Assembly (NCBI GenBank): GCA_964654995.1
Contig: CAZZKF010000008.1
Span: forward strand, 1 to 60,608
Direction of reading: 5' to 3'
DNA length: 60,608 nucleotides
Source of the DNA: CAZZKF01 sp964654995
GTDB lineage: Bacteria > Pseudomonadota > Alphaproteobacteria > CAZZKF01
Numbering within the stretch: position 1 is the first letter of the stretch; each line of letters begins with the position of its first letter. Positions 18,208-26,631 of this stretch are shown piece by piece. The translations under genes and the position numbers were made by a program. Under the pieces are notes generated by a model. The model saw nothing but the letters and a program-made list of their open reading frames with translations. It was not told where the DNA came from and did not search any database.

Positions 18208-18609
18208 TTATTCCGGTTGGGCCGCCAGCGAGATCGCATAGACGCCAGCCAACCGGGCCGCGTCCATCACATGGACAAGCAGGCCGGCCTTCGACTTCTT
18301 GGCCGTCTGAATGACCACTGGAGCATCCGGACGCTCGGCGTGCAGCCGCTCGATATTGGCGCGGACCGCACGGAAGTCGACCCGCCGGCGATCCACCCAG
18401 ATCTCACCGGTATCGGTGATCGAGACCAGAATACTCTTCGCCTTCGACTTCTTGACGTTGGTGTCCGGCGGCTTGGCAACGTCGAGCCCCGATTCCTTGA
18501 CGAAAGAAGCCGTGACGATGAAAAAGATCAGCAGGATGAACACGACGTCGAGCATCGGCGTCAGATCGATTTCAGTCTCCTGGGCTTCATGTCTTGGCCG
18601 TCGTCTCAT
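18208..18609 (-). CDS. ExbD/TolR family protein, first copy
   Basis: A 133-residue ExbD with the membrane segment LTPMLDVVFILLIFFIVTAS and the essential aspartate. The rest aligns readily with the neighbouring copy (WVDRRRVDFRAVRANIERLHAE here, WIQRRRVDARAVRANIERLHAE there), pointing to a tandem duplication followed by divergence. A short basic N-terminus (MRRRPRHEAQETE) faces the cytoplasm. It starts 10 bp after the exbB stop. Confidence 0.92.
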   Translation of the reverse strand: MRRRPRHEAQETEIDLTPMLDVVFILLIFFIVTASFVKESGLDVAKPPDTNVKKSKAKSILVSITDTGEIWVDRRRVDFRAVRANIERLHAERPDAPVVIQTAKKSKAGLLVHVMDAARLAGVYAISLAAQPE

Positions 18610-18619
18610 CGCCGCCCTC

Positions 18620-19147
18620 TCAATGCTCGGTCACCAACTTGTCGGCGACTCGCCCGGACTCGATCTCGGCGAACCGCTCCAGCCGGACGCTGAACATCAG
18701 CCCCGAGAGCGCCGCCACCATGCCGGCCATGGTCGGGATCGTCGCCTTGGACACCCCGGCGGCCATTGCCCGGGCGTTGCCGGTGCCGACGATCGCCATG
18801 ACGTCGAAGACCTCGACCATGCCGGTAACCGTTCCCAGCAGGCCCAGCAACGGACACAGGGCAACCAGGGTCTTGATCATCATCAGCCCCTGCTTGAGGT
18901 CCATCGAGACCTGCGAGACCAGCGCCTCCTTGATCCGGTGGGCGTTCCACGACTTCACCTCCGGCCGCGCCTTCCAGGTCTGAACCACCTGGTTCACGCG
19001 CTGCGGATGCCCGGTAAAAATATACCAGAATCTTTCGATAATGAGCACCCACATCAGGAAGGTGACGACCAGGATGGCAAACAGGACGTCGCCGCCCGTC
19101 TCCATAAAGTCCCGGACGGCCTCGAAGGCATCAAGCAGAGCCAGCAT
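18620..19147 (-). CDS. MotA/TolQ/ExbB proton channel protein (ExbB2-like)
   Basis: A 175-residue protein with three membrane segments: one near the N-terminus (VLFAILVVTFLMWVLIIERF) and two after a cytoplasmic loop (LCPLLGLLGTVTGMVEVF and IPTMAGMVAALSGLMFSV). This is the minimal ExbB arrangement. With ExbD it forms the proton-driven motor for TonB. The start is set at the ATG at 19147, giving a 17-bp overlap with the upstream gene; a further in-frame ATG at 19168 exists. The SD-like GGAG and GAAGG motifs lie just upstream. Confidence 0.9.
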   Translation of the reverse strand: MLALLDAFEAVRDFMETGGDVLFAILVVTFLMWVLIIERFWYIFTGHPQRVNQVVQTWKARPEVKSWNAHRIKEALVSQVSMDLKQGLMMIKTLVALCPLLGLLGTVTGMVEVFDVMAIVGTGNARAMAAGVSKATIPTMAGMVAALSGLMFSVRLERFAEIESGRVADKLVTEH

Positions 19148-20549
19148 GGCCTTCCATCTCCTCGGCATGCATGGCGATCAGCCCGGCGCTCTGTTCCTCC
19201 AGGATATGGATGATTCGCTGCGACTGGCCGGCCACCCAGCTGTGCAGCAGCACGGTCGGGATCGCCACCACCAGGCCGAGCACCGTGGTCACCAGGGCCT
19301 GTGAAATACCGCCGGCCATCAGCTTCGGATCGCCGGTGCCGAACAGGGTGATCGCCTGGAAGGTGGCGATCATGCCGGTGACGGTCCCCAGCAGGCCGAG
19401 CAGCGGCGCCACCACGGCAACCACCTTGACGGTAGAGAGCCCGCGTTCCAGCTTCGGCACCTCCTTGAGGACCGCCTCGTCGAGCTTGAGCTCCAGGGTC
19501 TCCACATCGACGTTGCGGTACTGCTGGTAGACCGCCAGCACGCGGCCCAACGGGTTGTCCTCGCGCGGCGAGCCGGCATCCCGCATCTGGGCGTTCACCC
19601 GGCGGTTTTCGCGGGTGAGCACGTACATCCGCTCAAGCACCAGCAACACGCCAAAGATGCCGAGGCCGATGATGATGTAACCGACCAGGCCGCCTTGCTC
19701 GATCCGCTCCTTGAGATCGGGTTTTTCGATCAGCAGGGCCAGAATCGAGCCACGCGACGGGTCGATGCCGAAATCGACGAAGCCGCTGGTCGCCTTTTCC
19801 AGGTCCTTGGCCCAGTCGAGGTAACGGCTCTGCGGCTGGCGCGCCAGCTCGGCCAGCTTGCCGGCTTCGGGCAACCACTGAAGGTACTTGCCGTCGGCAA
19901 CCGCATTGAAGGAGCCGACACGAACCACCTGCGTGTCGACCTGATCGCCGGACAGCGTGATCACCGTCGCCGGGAATTTCACGACTTTGCCGGTTTCCAT
20001 GATTTCGCGCAGAATCTCGTACCACAGCCGCTCGAGCTCTTCGATCTGGGGCAGTTCCTTCTTCTGGGCCAGCTTGCCCAGGAACTCGCCACGGTCCGGA
20101 TACTGGGCGCTGATGATCGACGATTCGACCAGTCCGCGGGTGTCACCCGCCACCTGGCGCACCACGCCGAAGAGTTCGCCCAGGGTCCCCAGCCGGTTGG
20201 CCAGCAGGGCTTCCAGCTCCGCCAGCTTGGTCTCGTTCTGCTCGAACTGGGTCTCGAGGCGATCGGAGCGGCGCTCCTCGGCCGCCTTGGTCGCTTTCGC
20301 CTTGCGCAGCAACTCGGCCTGGCGATTGCGCGCCGCCAGGAATTCGGCCTCGCGCTTGCGGTTTTCGGCAGTGTCGACAACGAGTCCCTGCTTGACCTTG
20401 GCCAGCAGCTCATCGAGCGTCGCCGCCCGCGTCGGGTTGTTGGCAACCGGGTTCTTGGCCGCCGGCGCGGAGGTGGTATTCTGAGCGCCGGCAGTTCCGG
20501 CGAAGCCGCCCAGCACCAGGGCGAAGATCAAGGCCTGTACTTTCCTCAT
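19131..20549 (-). CDS. TtpC-like long ExbB with periplasmic coiled-coil domain
   Basis: A 472-residue MotA/TolQ/ExbB protein. A signal peptide (MRKVQALIFALVLGGFAGTAGA) leads into a long charged helical region (about 45-170) with strong coiled-coil character. A globular periplasmic part follows, and a C-terminal ExbB-like membrane bundle containing VAPLLGLLGTVTGMIATFQ. In Vibrio TonB2 systems TtpC is essential and specific to that TonB. The start is the ATG at 20549, where the upstream stop overlaps (ATGA) and the signal peptide begins. Confidence 0.9.
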   Translation of the reverse strand: MRKVQALIFALVLGGFAGTAGAQNTTSAPAAKNPVANNPTRAATLDELLAKVKQGLVVDTAENRKREAEFLAARNRQAELLRKAKATKAAEERRSDRLETQFEQNETKLAELEALLANRLGTLGELFGVVRQVAGDTRGLVESSIISAQYPDRGEFLGKLAQKKELPQIEELERLWYEILREIMETGKVVKFPATVITLSGDQVDTQVVRVGSFNAVADGKYLQWLPEAGKLAELARQPQSRYLDWAKDLEKATSGFVDFGIDPSRGSILALLIEKPDLKERIEQGGLVGYIIIGLGIFGVLLVLERMYVLTRENRRVNAQMRDAGSPREDNPLGRVLAVYQQYRNVDVETLELKLDEAVLKEVPKLERGLSTVKVVAVVAPLLGLLGTVTGMIATFQAITLFGTGDPKLMAGGISQALVTTVLGLVVAIPTVLLHSWVAGQSQRIIHILEEQSAGLIAMHAEEMEGHAGSA

Positions 20550-21328
20550 TGTGCAATCTCCGGAGCTGGAACGGGCAGTTTCAGAAGATCCGGCGCGATC
20601 TGCTTGCGTGCCATGCGCAGGCCCTGGCGCACCGGGTTGCGGTAGCTGTCGGACAGCACCACCCATTTATGCGCCTTTTGATCCCACATGCCGGTCTCGT
20701 CGCGGTCCAGGGTCTGATACAGGAACACGATGCGGCCGATGCGCAGGAAATCGACGGTTCGCGAGTTGCCGTTTTCCGTCAGTTCGCCGCGATAGGCCTC
20801 GATCGTACGCCCATACTCGTTCTCGATCTGATAGGCCTCCATGAGGCGGCGGAACTTCTCCGAATTGGCAACGTCGGCGCGGTCCATCATCGCCCGCAGA
20901 GTGTCGATGCGATTGGCCCGCTCCTCCTTGAGGAAAGGAACGTCAAGCTCGATGAAATTCTCGAGCGCGTCGACCATGCGCAACATCAACGGAGAAACCT
21001 GCCGGTCGATCACGGTAACGCTGTCGATCTGCCGGTTGAGCGAGGCCATTTCCTTGCGCTGCGCCGCAATCAGCTTCTCCACCTGGGCGTTGTAGGATCG
21101 CAAGGTCTCGATCTGCTTGAGCACGTCGCGATATTCGTTAAGCATATCCGACGTCTGGTTGGCGAGCTTGTCGATCTTCGCCTGCGAAGCCTGGGCGAGC
21201 TTGGTCCGCTGATTCTCGACCTTCAAAATCTCTCTGAGCTGCTGGGCCGTGGCAAAGCCGCTACCCAGAAGCACGATGCCGGCAACCGCTCCCGCCAGCC
21301 ATCGTATGCTTGTCTTTTTCGCTTTCAT
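20546..21328 (-). CDS. DUF3450 family periplasmic coiled-coil protein, first gene of the TonB2-type operon
   Basis: A 260-residue exported protein: signal peptide MKAKKTSIRWLAGAVAGIVL, a coiled coil over roughly 35-110, then a helical domain with DVPFLKEERANRIDTLRAMM and a C-terminal part with YRNPVRQGLRMARKQ. This matches DUF3450, which is encoded next to ttpC in Vibrio TonB2 loci; its function is unknown. The ATG at 21328 is preceded by GGGGAGAGGA. It is the promoter-proximal gene, with a putative operator 57 bp upstream. Confidence 0.88.
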   Translation of the reverse strand: MKAKKTSIRWLAGAVAGIVLLGSGFATAQQLREILKVENQRTKLAQASQAKIDKLANQTSDMLNEYRDVLKQIETLRSYNAQVEKLIAAQRKEMASLNRQIDSVTVIDRQVSPLMLRMVDALENFIELDVPFLKEERANRIDTLRAMMDRADVANSEKFRRLMEAYQIENEYGRTIEAYRGELTENGNSRTVDFLRIGRIVFLYQTLDRDETGMWDQKAHKWVVLSDSYRNPVRQGLRMARKQIAPDLLKLPVPAPEIAQ

Positions 21329-21368
21329 TCCTCTCCCCAAGGGATTCCTACGTCACGGACGGCGTAAG

Positions 21369-21397
21369 GTTTTACCCGCGAACGTTTGTAATTGCAA
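21369..21397 (-). promoter_or_regulatory. Predicted sigma-70-type promoter of the TonB2-type operon
   Basis: On the minus strand TTGCAA (21392-21397) and TAAAAC (21369-21374) are separated by 17 bp and lie 41-69 bp upstream of the first ATG. The -10 box is weak. The -35 box lies inside the palindrome at 21385-21398. Confidence 0.4.
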
Positions 21398-21398
21398 A
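21385..21398. promoter_or_regulatory. Putative operator: TTTGTAATTGCAAA palindrome
   Basis: A 14-bp near-perfect palindrome (TTTG-N-AATT-N-CAAA) overlapping the predicted -35 box. An A/T-rich dyad here is consistent with repression by an iron- or metal-responsive regulator such as a Fur-family protein, which would suit a TonB operon. The exact regulator cannot be named from sequence. Confidence 0.45.
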
Positions 21399-21546
21399 GA
21401 CTAAGAATGCCCTGAACAACCATGATCGACGGGGCCCTCCCGTGCCGCGTCTGCCCCCGACTTGATTCGCCAATGTGATTCAAAGCGTTACTGTGAAACT
21501 ACCTGCGAGGCGCGGGCAGTATTCTGGCATTCCGATACGAACTTCG

Positions 21547-21584
21547 CCCCCCACGATTTGTCACGTTTTCGTGAATTGTGGGGG
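21547..21584. repeat. Imperfect inverted repeat
   Basis: CCCCCAC and GTGGGGG arms enclose an inner CACG-TTTT-CGTG hairpin, separated by short interior loops. There is no adjacent T-run and no gene whose 3' end it would serve. It could be part of a small RNA or a regulatory dyad in the divergent intergenic region. Confidence 0.4.
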
Positions 21585-21943
21585 TACCGAACAATCTTTC
21601 CCCCCCTTCATCGGCCCGGTCCCACCGGTGCGCGGAGCGCCTAAATTAGCGCAGTCACAGAGCAAAACCAAGACCCGAATCGGGCGAAAACAGGACCGGC
21701 GCCTGCCGCCGCTGTACAGAATGCCCGCTTGCTGCCATATGATACGGATCACCTGGCGCCGGCCCGAGGGCCGTGATCCGCCACCGGCGGCGCCGACAGC
21801 GAGTGCCGCAATCCTGCCGGAGCCAGTCGCCGCCAGAACGGAACCTGCCTCATCATGACCCGTTTGACCCCGCCCTGTCTTCTTCTCGCGGCTGTCGGGA
21901 TGGCGGCCCGGCGCCGGCCCTTCGCTGCTTCCCCGTCCCGGCC

Positions 21944-23080
21944 ATGACCCTGCAGGCCGACTGCGTGGTGATCGGCGCCGGCGCCATCGGCCTGGCCATT
22001 GCCCGGGCGCTGGCCGTGGCCGGCCGCGAGGTGGTGATCGTCGAGGCCGCCGGCGCCATCGGCACCGGCGTCTCGTCGCGCAGCAGCGAGGTGATTCACG
22101 CCGGCCTCTATTATCCGCCGGCAAGCCTGAAAGCGCGGCTGTGCGTCGCCGGGCGCCGCGCACTTTACGACTATTGCGCCAGCCACGGGATCGGCTGCCG
22201 GCGCATCGGCAAGCTGGTGGTGGCCACCGGCGGCGACGAGGAGCCGGCGCTCGAGGCCCTGGCCCGGCGCGGCATCGGGAACGGCGTCGAGGGCCTCGAG
22301 CTCCTGGATGCCGCGGCCGCCCGCCGCCGCGAGCCGGAGCTGCAGTGCACGGCGGCGCTGTGGTCGCCGGAAAGCGGCATTTTCGACAGTCACGCCCTGA
22401 TGCTGGCGCTTCAGGGGGAAGCGGAAGACCGCGGGGCGTCGATCGCCTTCAGGACCCGGGTGACCGGCGCCCGGGTCACGCGCGGGCGGATCTGCCTCGA
22501 GGCCAGCGATTTGGATGGTCGCCGGATGACCGTGGCCGCCCGGGTGGTGGTCAATGCCGCCGGCCTCGGCGCCTGGGAGGTGGCGGCCGGCATCGATGCC
22601 ATGCCAGCGCATCTGATTCCGCCGCGTCATCTCTCCAGGGGCCATTATTTCGCGGCAACCCGGCCGGTGCCGTTCCACCATCTCGTCTATCCGCTGCCCG
22701 ATGCCGCCGGCCTCGGCATCCATCTGACCTTCGATCTCGGCGGCCAGGCCCGCTTCGGCCCCGACGCCGAATGGGTCGACGACATCGACTATGCCCTGCC
22801 GGACGACGACATGGCGGCGCGCCGGCGGCGCTTTGCCGCTGCCGTGCGCCGCTATTACCCGGGTCTCGGAGACGATGATCTGGCCCCCGCCTACGCCGGC
22901 ATTCGCCCCAAGGTGCAGGCCCCCGGGGAGCCGCCGGCCGACTTTGTCATTCAGGGGCCCGAGACCCACGGGATCGCCGGCCTTGTCAACCTGTTCGGCA
23001 TCGAATCCCCGGGGCTCACCGCCTGCCTGGCGATTGCCGATCATGTCGCCGGCCTGATCGCCGAGAGCGGACACGGTTGA
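21944..23080 (+). CDS. FAD-dependent oxidoreductase, LhgO-like (L-2-hydroxyglutarate oxidase family)
   Basis: A 378-residue DAO-type flavoprotein. The N-terminal dinucleotide-binding motif is VVIGAGAIGLAIARALAVAG, followed by SSRSSEVIHAGLYYPPASLK, which is characteristic of the L-2-hydroxyglutarate dehydrogenase family, and C-terminal GLVNLFGIESPGLTA. It probably oxidises a 2-hydroxy acid with electrons passed to quinone or oxygen; the substrate is inferred from family resemblance. The ATG at 21944 begins immediately at the Rossmann fold; upstream open sequence to 21773 is arginine-rich and looks noncoding. Confidence 0.85.
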   Translation: MTLQADCVVIGAGAIGLAIARALAVAGREVVIVEAAGAIGTGVSSRSSEVIHAGLYYPPASLKARLCVAGRRALYDYCASHGIGCRRIGKLVVATGGDEEPALEALARRGIGNGVEGLELLDAAAARRREPELQCTAALWSPESGIFDSHALMLALQGEAEDRGASIAFRTRVTGARVTRGRICLEASDLDGRRMTVAARVVVNAAGLGAWEVAAGIDAMPAHLIPPRHLSRGHYFAATRPVPFHHLVYPLPDAAGLGIHLTFDLGGQARFGPDAEWVDDIDYALPDDDMAARRRRFAAAVRRYYPGLGDDDLAPAYAGIRPKVQAPGEPPADFVIQGPETHGIAGLVNLFGIESPGLTACLAIADHVAGLIAESGHG

Positions 23081-23300
23081 GCCGCCGCCCACCGGCGCCG
23101 GCACCTGCGCCCCGCCAGAATCACCTGTGGTGCCGCGGCCACAGTCGCCAATTTCCGCCGATTCCCTCTTGCCCGGCGGCGCCCGGGGCGTGTATGTCCT
23201 TGGGCCGATCGGCAGCTCGCGCCGTCGACGGGAGGGGACAGAATCCCGGCAAGAACCGGGGACCAACCCGAAACGGCGCCCGCACCGGAGGGGAAACAGT

Positions 23301-24632
23301 ATGAGCCGCTCTTTTGCAGTCGTCGGCAGCGGGCCGTCCGGCTTCTATGCGATCGAAGCCCTGATCCAGAAAGTTCCCGACTGCCGCATCGACCTGATCG
23401 AGCGTCTGCCCGCCCCTTTCGGTCTGGTGCGCTACGGTGTTGCCCCCGATCACGAAAAGACCCGCAACATCACCCGCGCCTATATCCGCGCCTTCGACAA
23501 GGCGGACGTGCGCTTCTACGGCAATGTCGAGGTCGGCCGCGACCTCGATCTCGACGATCTGCGCGGCGCCTATGACGCGGTGATTCTGGCCACCGGCGCC
23601 TCACGCGACCGCAAGCTGTCGATCCCCGGGGTCGATCTGCCCGGGGTCTACGGGGCGGCCGCCTTCGTTGCCTGGTACAACGGCCATCCCGACTGGCGCG
23701 ATCTGGCCCCGGATCTCGGTTGCGAGCGGGCAGCGGTGATCGGCAACGGCAACGTCGCGCTCGACGTCGCCCGCATCCTCGCCCGCAGCGTCGACGAGCT
23801 GGCGGCCACCGACATCGCCCCCTATGCCCTCGAGGCGCTGGCCGAATCCCGCATCCGCGAGATCTATATTTTCGGCCGGCGCGGCCCTGTCGAGGCCAGC
23901 TTTACCAAGAGCGAGCTGGCCGAAATGGGCGAGCTGGAACGCGCCGTGGCGCTGGTCCGGCCGGAGCAGTTGCCCGACAGCCTGCCCCCCTTCGAGGACA
24001 GCGGCATGGCCGATCATCGGGTCTACAACATGAAAAAGGCCAATCTGGAGATCCTCAGGTCGTTTGCCGCCAACCGCGAGGGCGACAAGCCGATCCGCAT
24101 ACACTTCGAGTTCTTCGCCGCCCCCAGGGAAATTCGCGGTGATGCCAGGGTCGAATCCCTGTGCATGGAACGCACCCGCCTCGAAGAGGGACGCGCGGTC
24201 GGTACCGGCGAGACCTTCGACGTCGACGTCGGCGCCGTGATCGCCGCCATCGGCTATCGCAGCCTGCCGGTTCCCGGCGCGCCGTTCGATGACGCCCGCG
24301 GCATCATCCCCAACGCGGACGGCCATGTCGAAGGCAACCTGTTCGTCGTCGGCTGGGTCAAGCGCGGCCCCACCGGCACCATCCCCACCAATCGCGACGA
24401 TTCCTTTGCCGTCGTCGATCAGGTGGTGGCCCGCCTGGAACAGGCCGATGACGGTGAACGACCGGGACGGGCCTGGCTCGAGGGCGCGCTGGCGGCATGC
24501 GGTGCCCGGCCGGTCTCCTATCAGGACTGGGAACGCATCCGCGATGCCGAGACGGCCGCCGCCACGCCGCCGGCGCCACGCCGGAAATTCACCTGCGTCG
24601 AGGACATGCTGGCGGTCCTCGACCGCTCGTAG
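23301..24632 (+). CDS. FAD-dependent ferredoxin--NADP reductase, FprA/adrenodoxin-reductase type
   Basis: A 443-residue two-dinucleotide-domain flavoprotein. It begins FAVVGSGPSGFYAIEAL (FAD site), then LIERLPAPFGLVRYGVAPDHEKTRNI, which is diagnostic of adrenodoxin-reductase-like enzymes. The second site includes AAVIGNGNVALDVARILAR, followed by FGRRGPVEASFT. The C-terminal GWVKRGPTGTIPTNRDDSF closes the family pattern. It moves electrons between NADPH and a ferredoxin; the partner is not in the window. The ATG at 23301 has GGAGGGG 8-14 bp upstream. 220 bp of spacer separate it from the LhgO-like gene. Confidence 0.9.
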   Translation: MSRSFAVVGSGPSGFYAIEALIQKVPDCRIDLIERLPAPFGLVRYGVAPDHEKTRNITRAYIRAFDKADVRFYGNVEVGRDLDLDDLRGAYDAVILATGASRDRKLSIPGVDLPGVYGAAAFVAWYNGHPDWRDLAPDLGCERAAVIGNGNVALDVARILARSVDELAATDIAPYALEALAESRIREIYIFGRRGPVEASFTKSELAEMGELERAVALVRPEQLPDSLPPFEDSGMADHRVYNMKKANLEILRSFAANREGDKPIRIHFEFFAAPREIRGDARVESLCMERTRLEEGRAVGTGETFDVDVGAVIAAIGYRSLPVPGAPFDDARGIIPNADGHVEGNLFVVGWVKRGPTGTIPTNRDDSFAVVDQVVARLEQADDGERPGRAWLEGALAACGARPVSYQDWERIRDAETAAATPPAPRRKFTCVEDMLAVLDRS

Positions 24633-24666
24633 CGCGGAACAGGGCCGGCGGCCGCCGGATCAGGAT

Positions 24667-25047
24667 TCAGACCAGCGCCCGGTAAAGGCCGACAACACTG
24701 GCGACGATAATGATCAGGAAGGTCAGCGACGTGCCGGTCAGCCGGCCGATGCTGCGGTCCGGCGACTGAAGCAGCCCCCAGATATGGAGCAGGCGGGCGA
24801 TGACCAGCCCGCCGCCGAGCCAGCGGATCAGCGCATCCGAGGCATCGGAATATTCAAGCAGCCCGATCAGGATCAGCGCCAGCGGCACATATTCGGCAAA
24901 ATTGGCGTGAATGCGGATGTCGCGCTCGAGCGCCGCATCACCACCATGGCCGAGGCCGACTCCGGCCCGGGCCCGGCCGCGAATGACGCGAATGGCCAGC
25001 GCGATATAAATCAGCCCCAGGATCGAGGCATAGGTCAAGGTGATCAT
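24667..25047 (-). CDS. MAPEG family membrane protein
   Basis: A 126-residue four-helix membrane protein. The family pattern is visible in ITLTYASILGLIYIALAIRV, the ALERDIRIHANFAEYVPLAL block (the ERxxRAHxNxxE-like glutathione-binding region) and the last helix LTFLIIIVASVVGLYRAL. Bacterial MAPEG proteins resemble glutathione transferases of eukaryotic microsomes; activity is not shown here. It lies convergent to the ferredoxin reductase gene with 34 bp between. Confidence 0.88.
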   Translation of the reverse strand: MITLTYASILGLIYIALAIRVIRGRARAGVGLGHGGDAALERDIRIHANFAEYVPLALILIGLLEYSDASDALIRWLGGGLVIARLLHIWGLLQSPDRSIGRLTGTSLTFLIIIVASVVGLYRALV

Positions 25048-25245
25048 CAGGCCCCCCGTTCGTCTGGTTTATGCTTTCTAAGTCCTGCCAGACTACGGTA
25101 AAAGCAGATTGCGCCCATGGTCAACCCGCATCCGGACGGCCGACAAGGGCGGCCCGGGGCGGTTCCTGCCCCGCCTGGTCAATATAGTCAGATCGCGGTC
25201 CGGGAGTGCCCGCCGACGTCCCTAACACCACAAGGAGAGCAAAAC

Positions 25246-25821
25246 ATGGCACCGCAAAACCGCCGCCAACCACCGCGTGCCTCTTGGACGACGTCGATGA
25301 TGATCGTGATCGCGATCGCCCTGGCCGCCGCCCGCCCGACGCCGGCCGCGGCCAAGACCACGGTCGAGCAATCGGGCACCGCGATCGCGGTGGCGCTGCC
25401 GATCCTGGCCAGCGCCCTGTCGCTGTACGTCGGCGATACCGAGGGGCTGCTGCGCGAAGGCCTGTCGATGGCCACGTCCCTGGGCATCACGCTCGGCCTC
25501 AAGGAGGTCGTCAGTTCCCGGCGCCCGAATGGCCGCAACAACAAGTCCTTCCCCTCGGGACATGCCGCCATCGCCTTTTCATCGGCCTCCTATCTCGATC
25601 ACCGCTACGGCTGGAAGTACGGGCTGCCATCCTATCTTCTGGCCACCTATGTCTCCTGGACCCGGGTCAATTCGAATCAGCACCACATCCGCGATGTCGC
25701 CGCCGGAGCGCTCTTGTCCTGGGGGGTGAGCAACATTTTCGTCGTGCCCTACCGTGGCGCTGCGGTGGACGGGGTGTTTACCGGCGACAAGGCGCTGCTG
25801 CGCCTGCGCATCAAATGGTAG
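25246..25821 (+). CDS. PAP2 family phosphatase, exported
   Basis: A 191-residue protein with an N-terminal signal or anchor (TSMMIVIAIALAAARPTPAAA). The PAP2 active-site blocks are in order: KEVVSSRRP, the PSGHAA block (KSFPSGHAAIAFSS), and SWTRVNSNQHHIRDVAAG with the catalytic histidine. It should dephosphorylate a lipid phosphate or pyrophosphate at the envelope. The ATG at 25246 has AAGGAGAGC upstream. It ends 10 bp before the assembly gap. Confidence 0.87.
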   Translation: MAPQNRRQPPRASWTTSMMIVIAIALAAARPTPAAAKTTVEQSGTAIAVALPILASALSLYVGDTEGLLREGLSMATSLGITLGLKEVVSSRRPNGRNNKSFPSGHAAIAFSSASYLDHRYGWKYGLPSYLLATYVSWTRVNSNQHHIRDVAAGALLSWGVSNIFVVPYRGAAVDGVFTGDKALLRLRIKW

Positions 25822-25831
25822 CCGCGCGGAA

Positions 25832-25931
25832 NNNNNNNNNNNNNNNNNNNNNNNNNNNNNNNNNNNNNNNNNNNNNNNNNNNNNNNNNNNNNNNNNNNNN
25901 NNNNNNNNNNNNNNNNNNNNNNNNNNNNNNN
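25832..25931. other. Assembly gap (100 N)
   Basis: Exactly 100 N, the placeholder length used for gaps of unknown size. No neighbouring gene is visibly cut: the PAP2 stop is upstream and the TPR gene begins downstream. Genes may be missing here. Confidence 0.95.
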
Positions 25932-26007
25932 CGGCCCGGCCGGGGCCAAGCTGGTTATGCTTCTTTAACTGTACTATATTGCAAGGATGGGGCCGTGGAA
26001 GGAAAGG

Positions 26008-26508
26008 ATGATGCGCGGACTCTTGATTCCCCTGGGTCTGGCGGCGATGGTGAGCGGGCTTTCCTGGCCGGCCGGCGTTGACGCCCACGACACGGTCTTG
26101 TGGCTGCAGAATTCCAACCTGGTGGCCGCCGCCAGCAAGGCGCTCAAGAATGGTGACGTGGCCCGGTCGATCCGACTGACCCGCAAGGCACTGGAACAGA
26201 AGCTGACGTTCAGCGACCGCTTCGGCGCCTACAACAACCTGTGTGTCGCCTATGCCGATCTCGCCCTGTTCGACATTTCCCTGCAGTACTGTGAACAGGC
26301 CCTGAAACTGAAGACCGACTGGCGGATTCTGAACAACCGGGCCAACGCCAAGCTGGGGTTGGGCAAGCTCGACGAAGCGATCGCCGATTACCGGGCGGCA
26401 CTCGAGCTCAAACCGGACGCCGATGTGCTGAAAGACAATCTGGAGCTGGCGTTGCAGCGCAAGCGACTGGGAATCACAACCGCGCCGCGGCGCGAAAAGG
26501 GCGTCTGA
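26008..26508 (+). CDS. Small exported TPR protein
   Basis: A 166-residue protein with a signal peptide (MMRGLLIPLGLAAMVSGLSW, probable cleavage near VDA, residue 28). About three TPR units follow (AYNNLCVAYADLALFDISLQ and RILNNRANAKLGLGKLDEAI among them), with a basic tail. It is probably periplasmic and involved in protein contacts. Start choice is between in-frame ATGs at 25987, 26008 and 26011; GGAAAGG directly upstream favours the last two. Confidence 0.78.
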   Translation: MMRGLLIPLGLAAMVSGLSWPAGVDAHDTVLWLQNSNLVAAASKALKNGDVARSIRLTRKALEQKLTFSDRFGAYNNLCVAYADLALFDISLQYCEQALKLKTDWRILNNRANAKLGLGKLDEAIADYRAALELKPDADVLKDNLELALQRKRLGITTAPRREKGV

Positions 26509-26584
26509 CGGCGCTGCCGCTGCCGGAACGGATAACCGGGAGAAACGGCTTTCGCCCCCGGCTGCGGCGGCCAGACTGATGCCC

Positions 26585-26615
26585 GTGATGCCTGCGTATC
26601 CCCATCACTTTTTTT
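26585..26615 (+). terminator. Probable intrinsic terminator of the TPR gene
   Basis: GTGATG and CATCAC (26585-26590, 26603-26608) form a 6-bp stem followed by seven T (26609-26615), 77 bp after the stop codon at 26508. The stem is short, so efficiency is uncertain. Confidence 0.45.
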
Positions 26616-26631
26616 CCGGAGACCCCTGGCG

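Larger units (their letters stand above)
21329..21943. other. Noncoding region between the TonB2-type operon and the LhgO-like gene
   Basis: About 615 bp lying upstream of both divergent transcription units. It holds the predicted operon promoter and palindrome (21369-21398) and a 38-bp imperfect inverted repeat (21547-21584). Open frames across it are short or are shadows, and no gene is supported. The composition around 21440-21600 is less GC-rich than the flanking genes. Confidence 0.6.
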
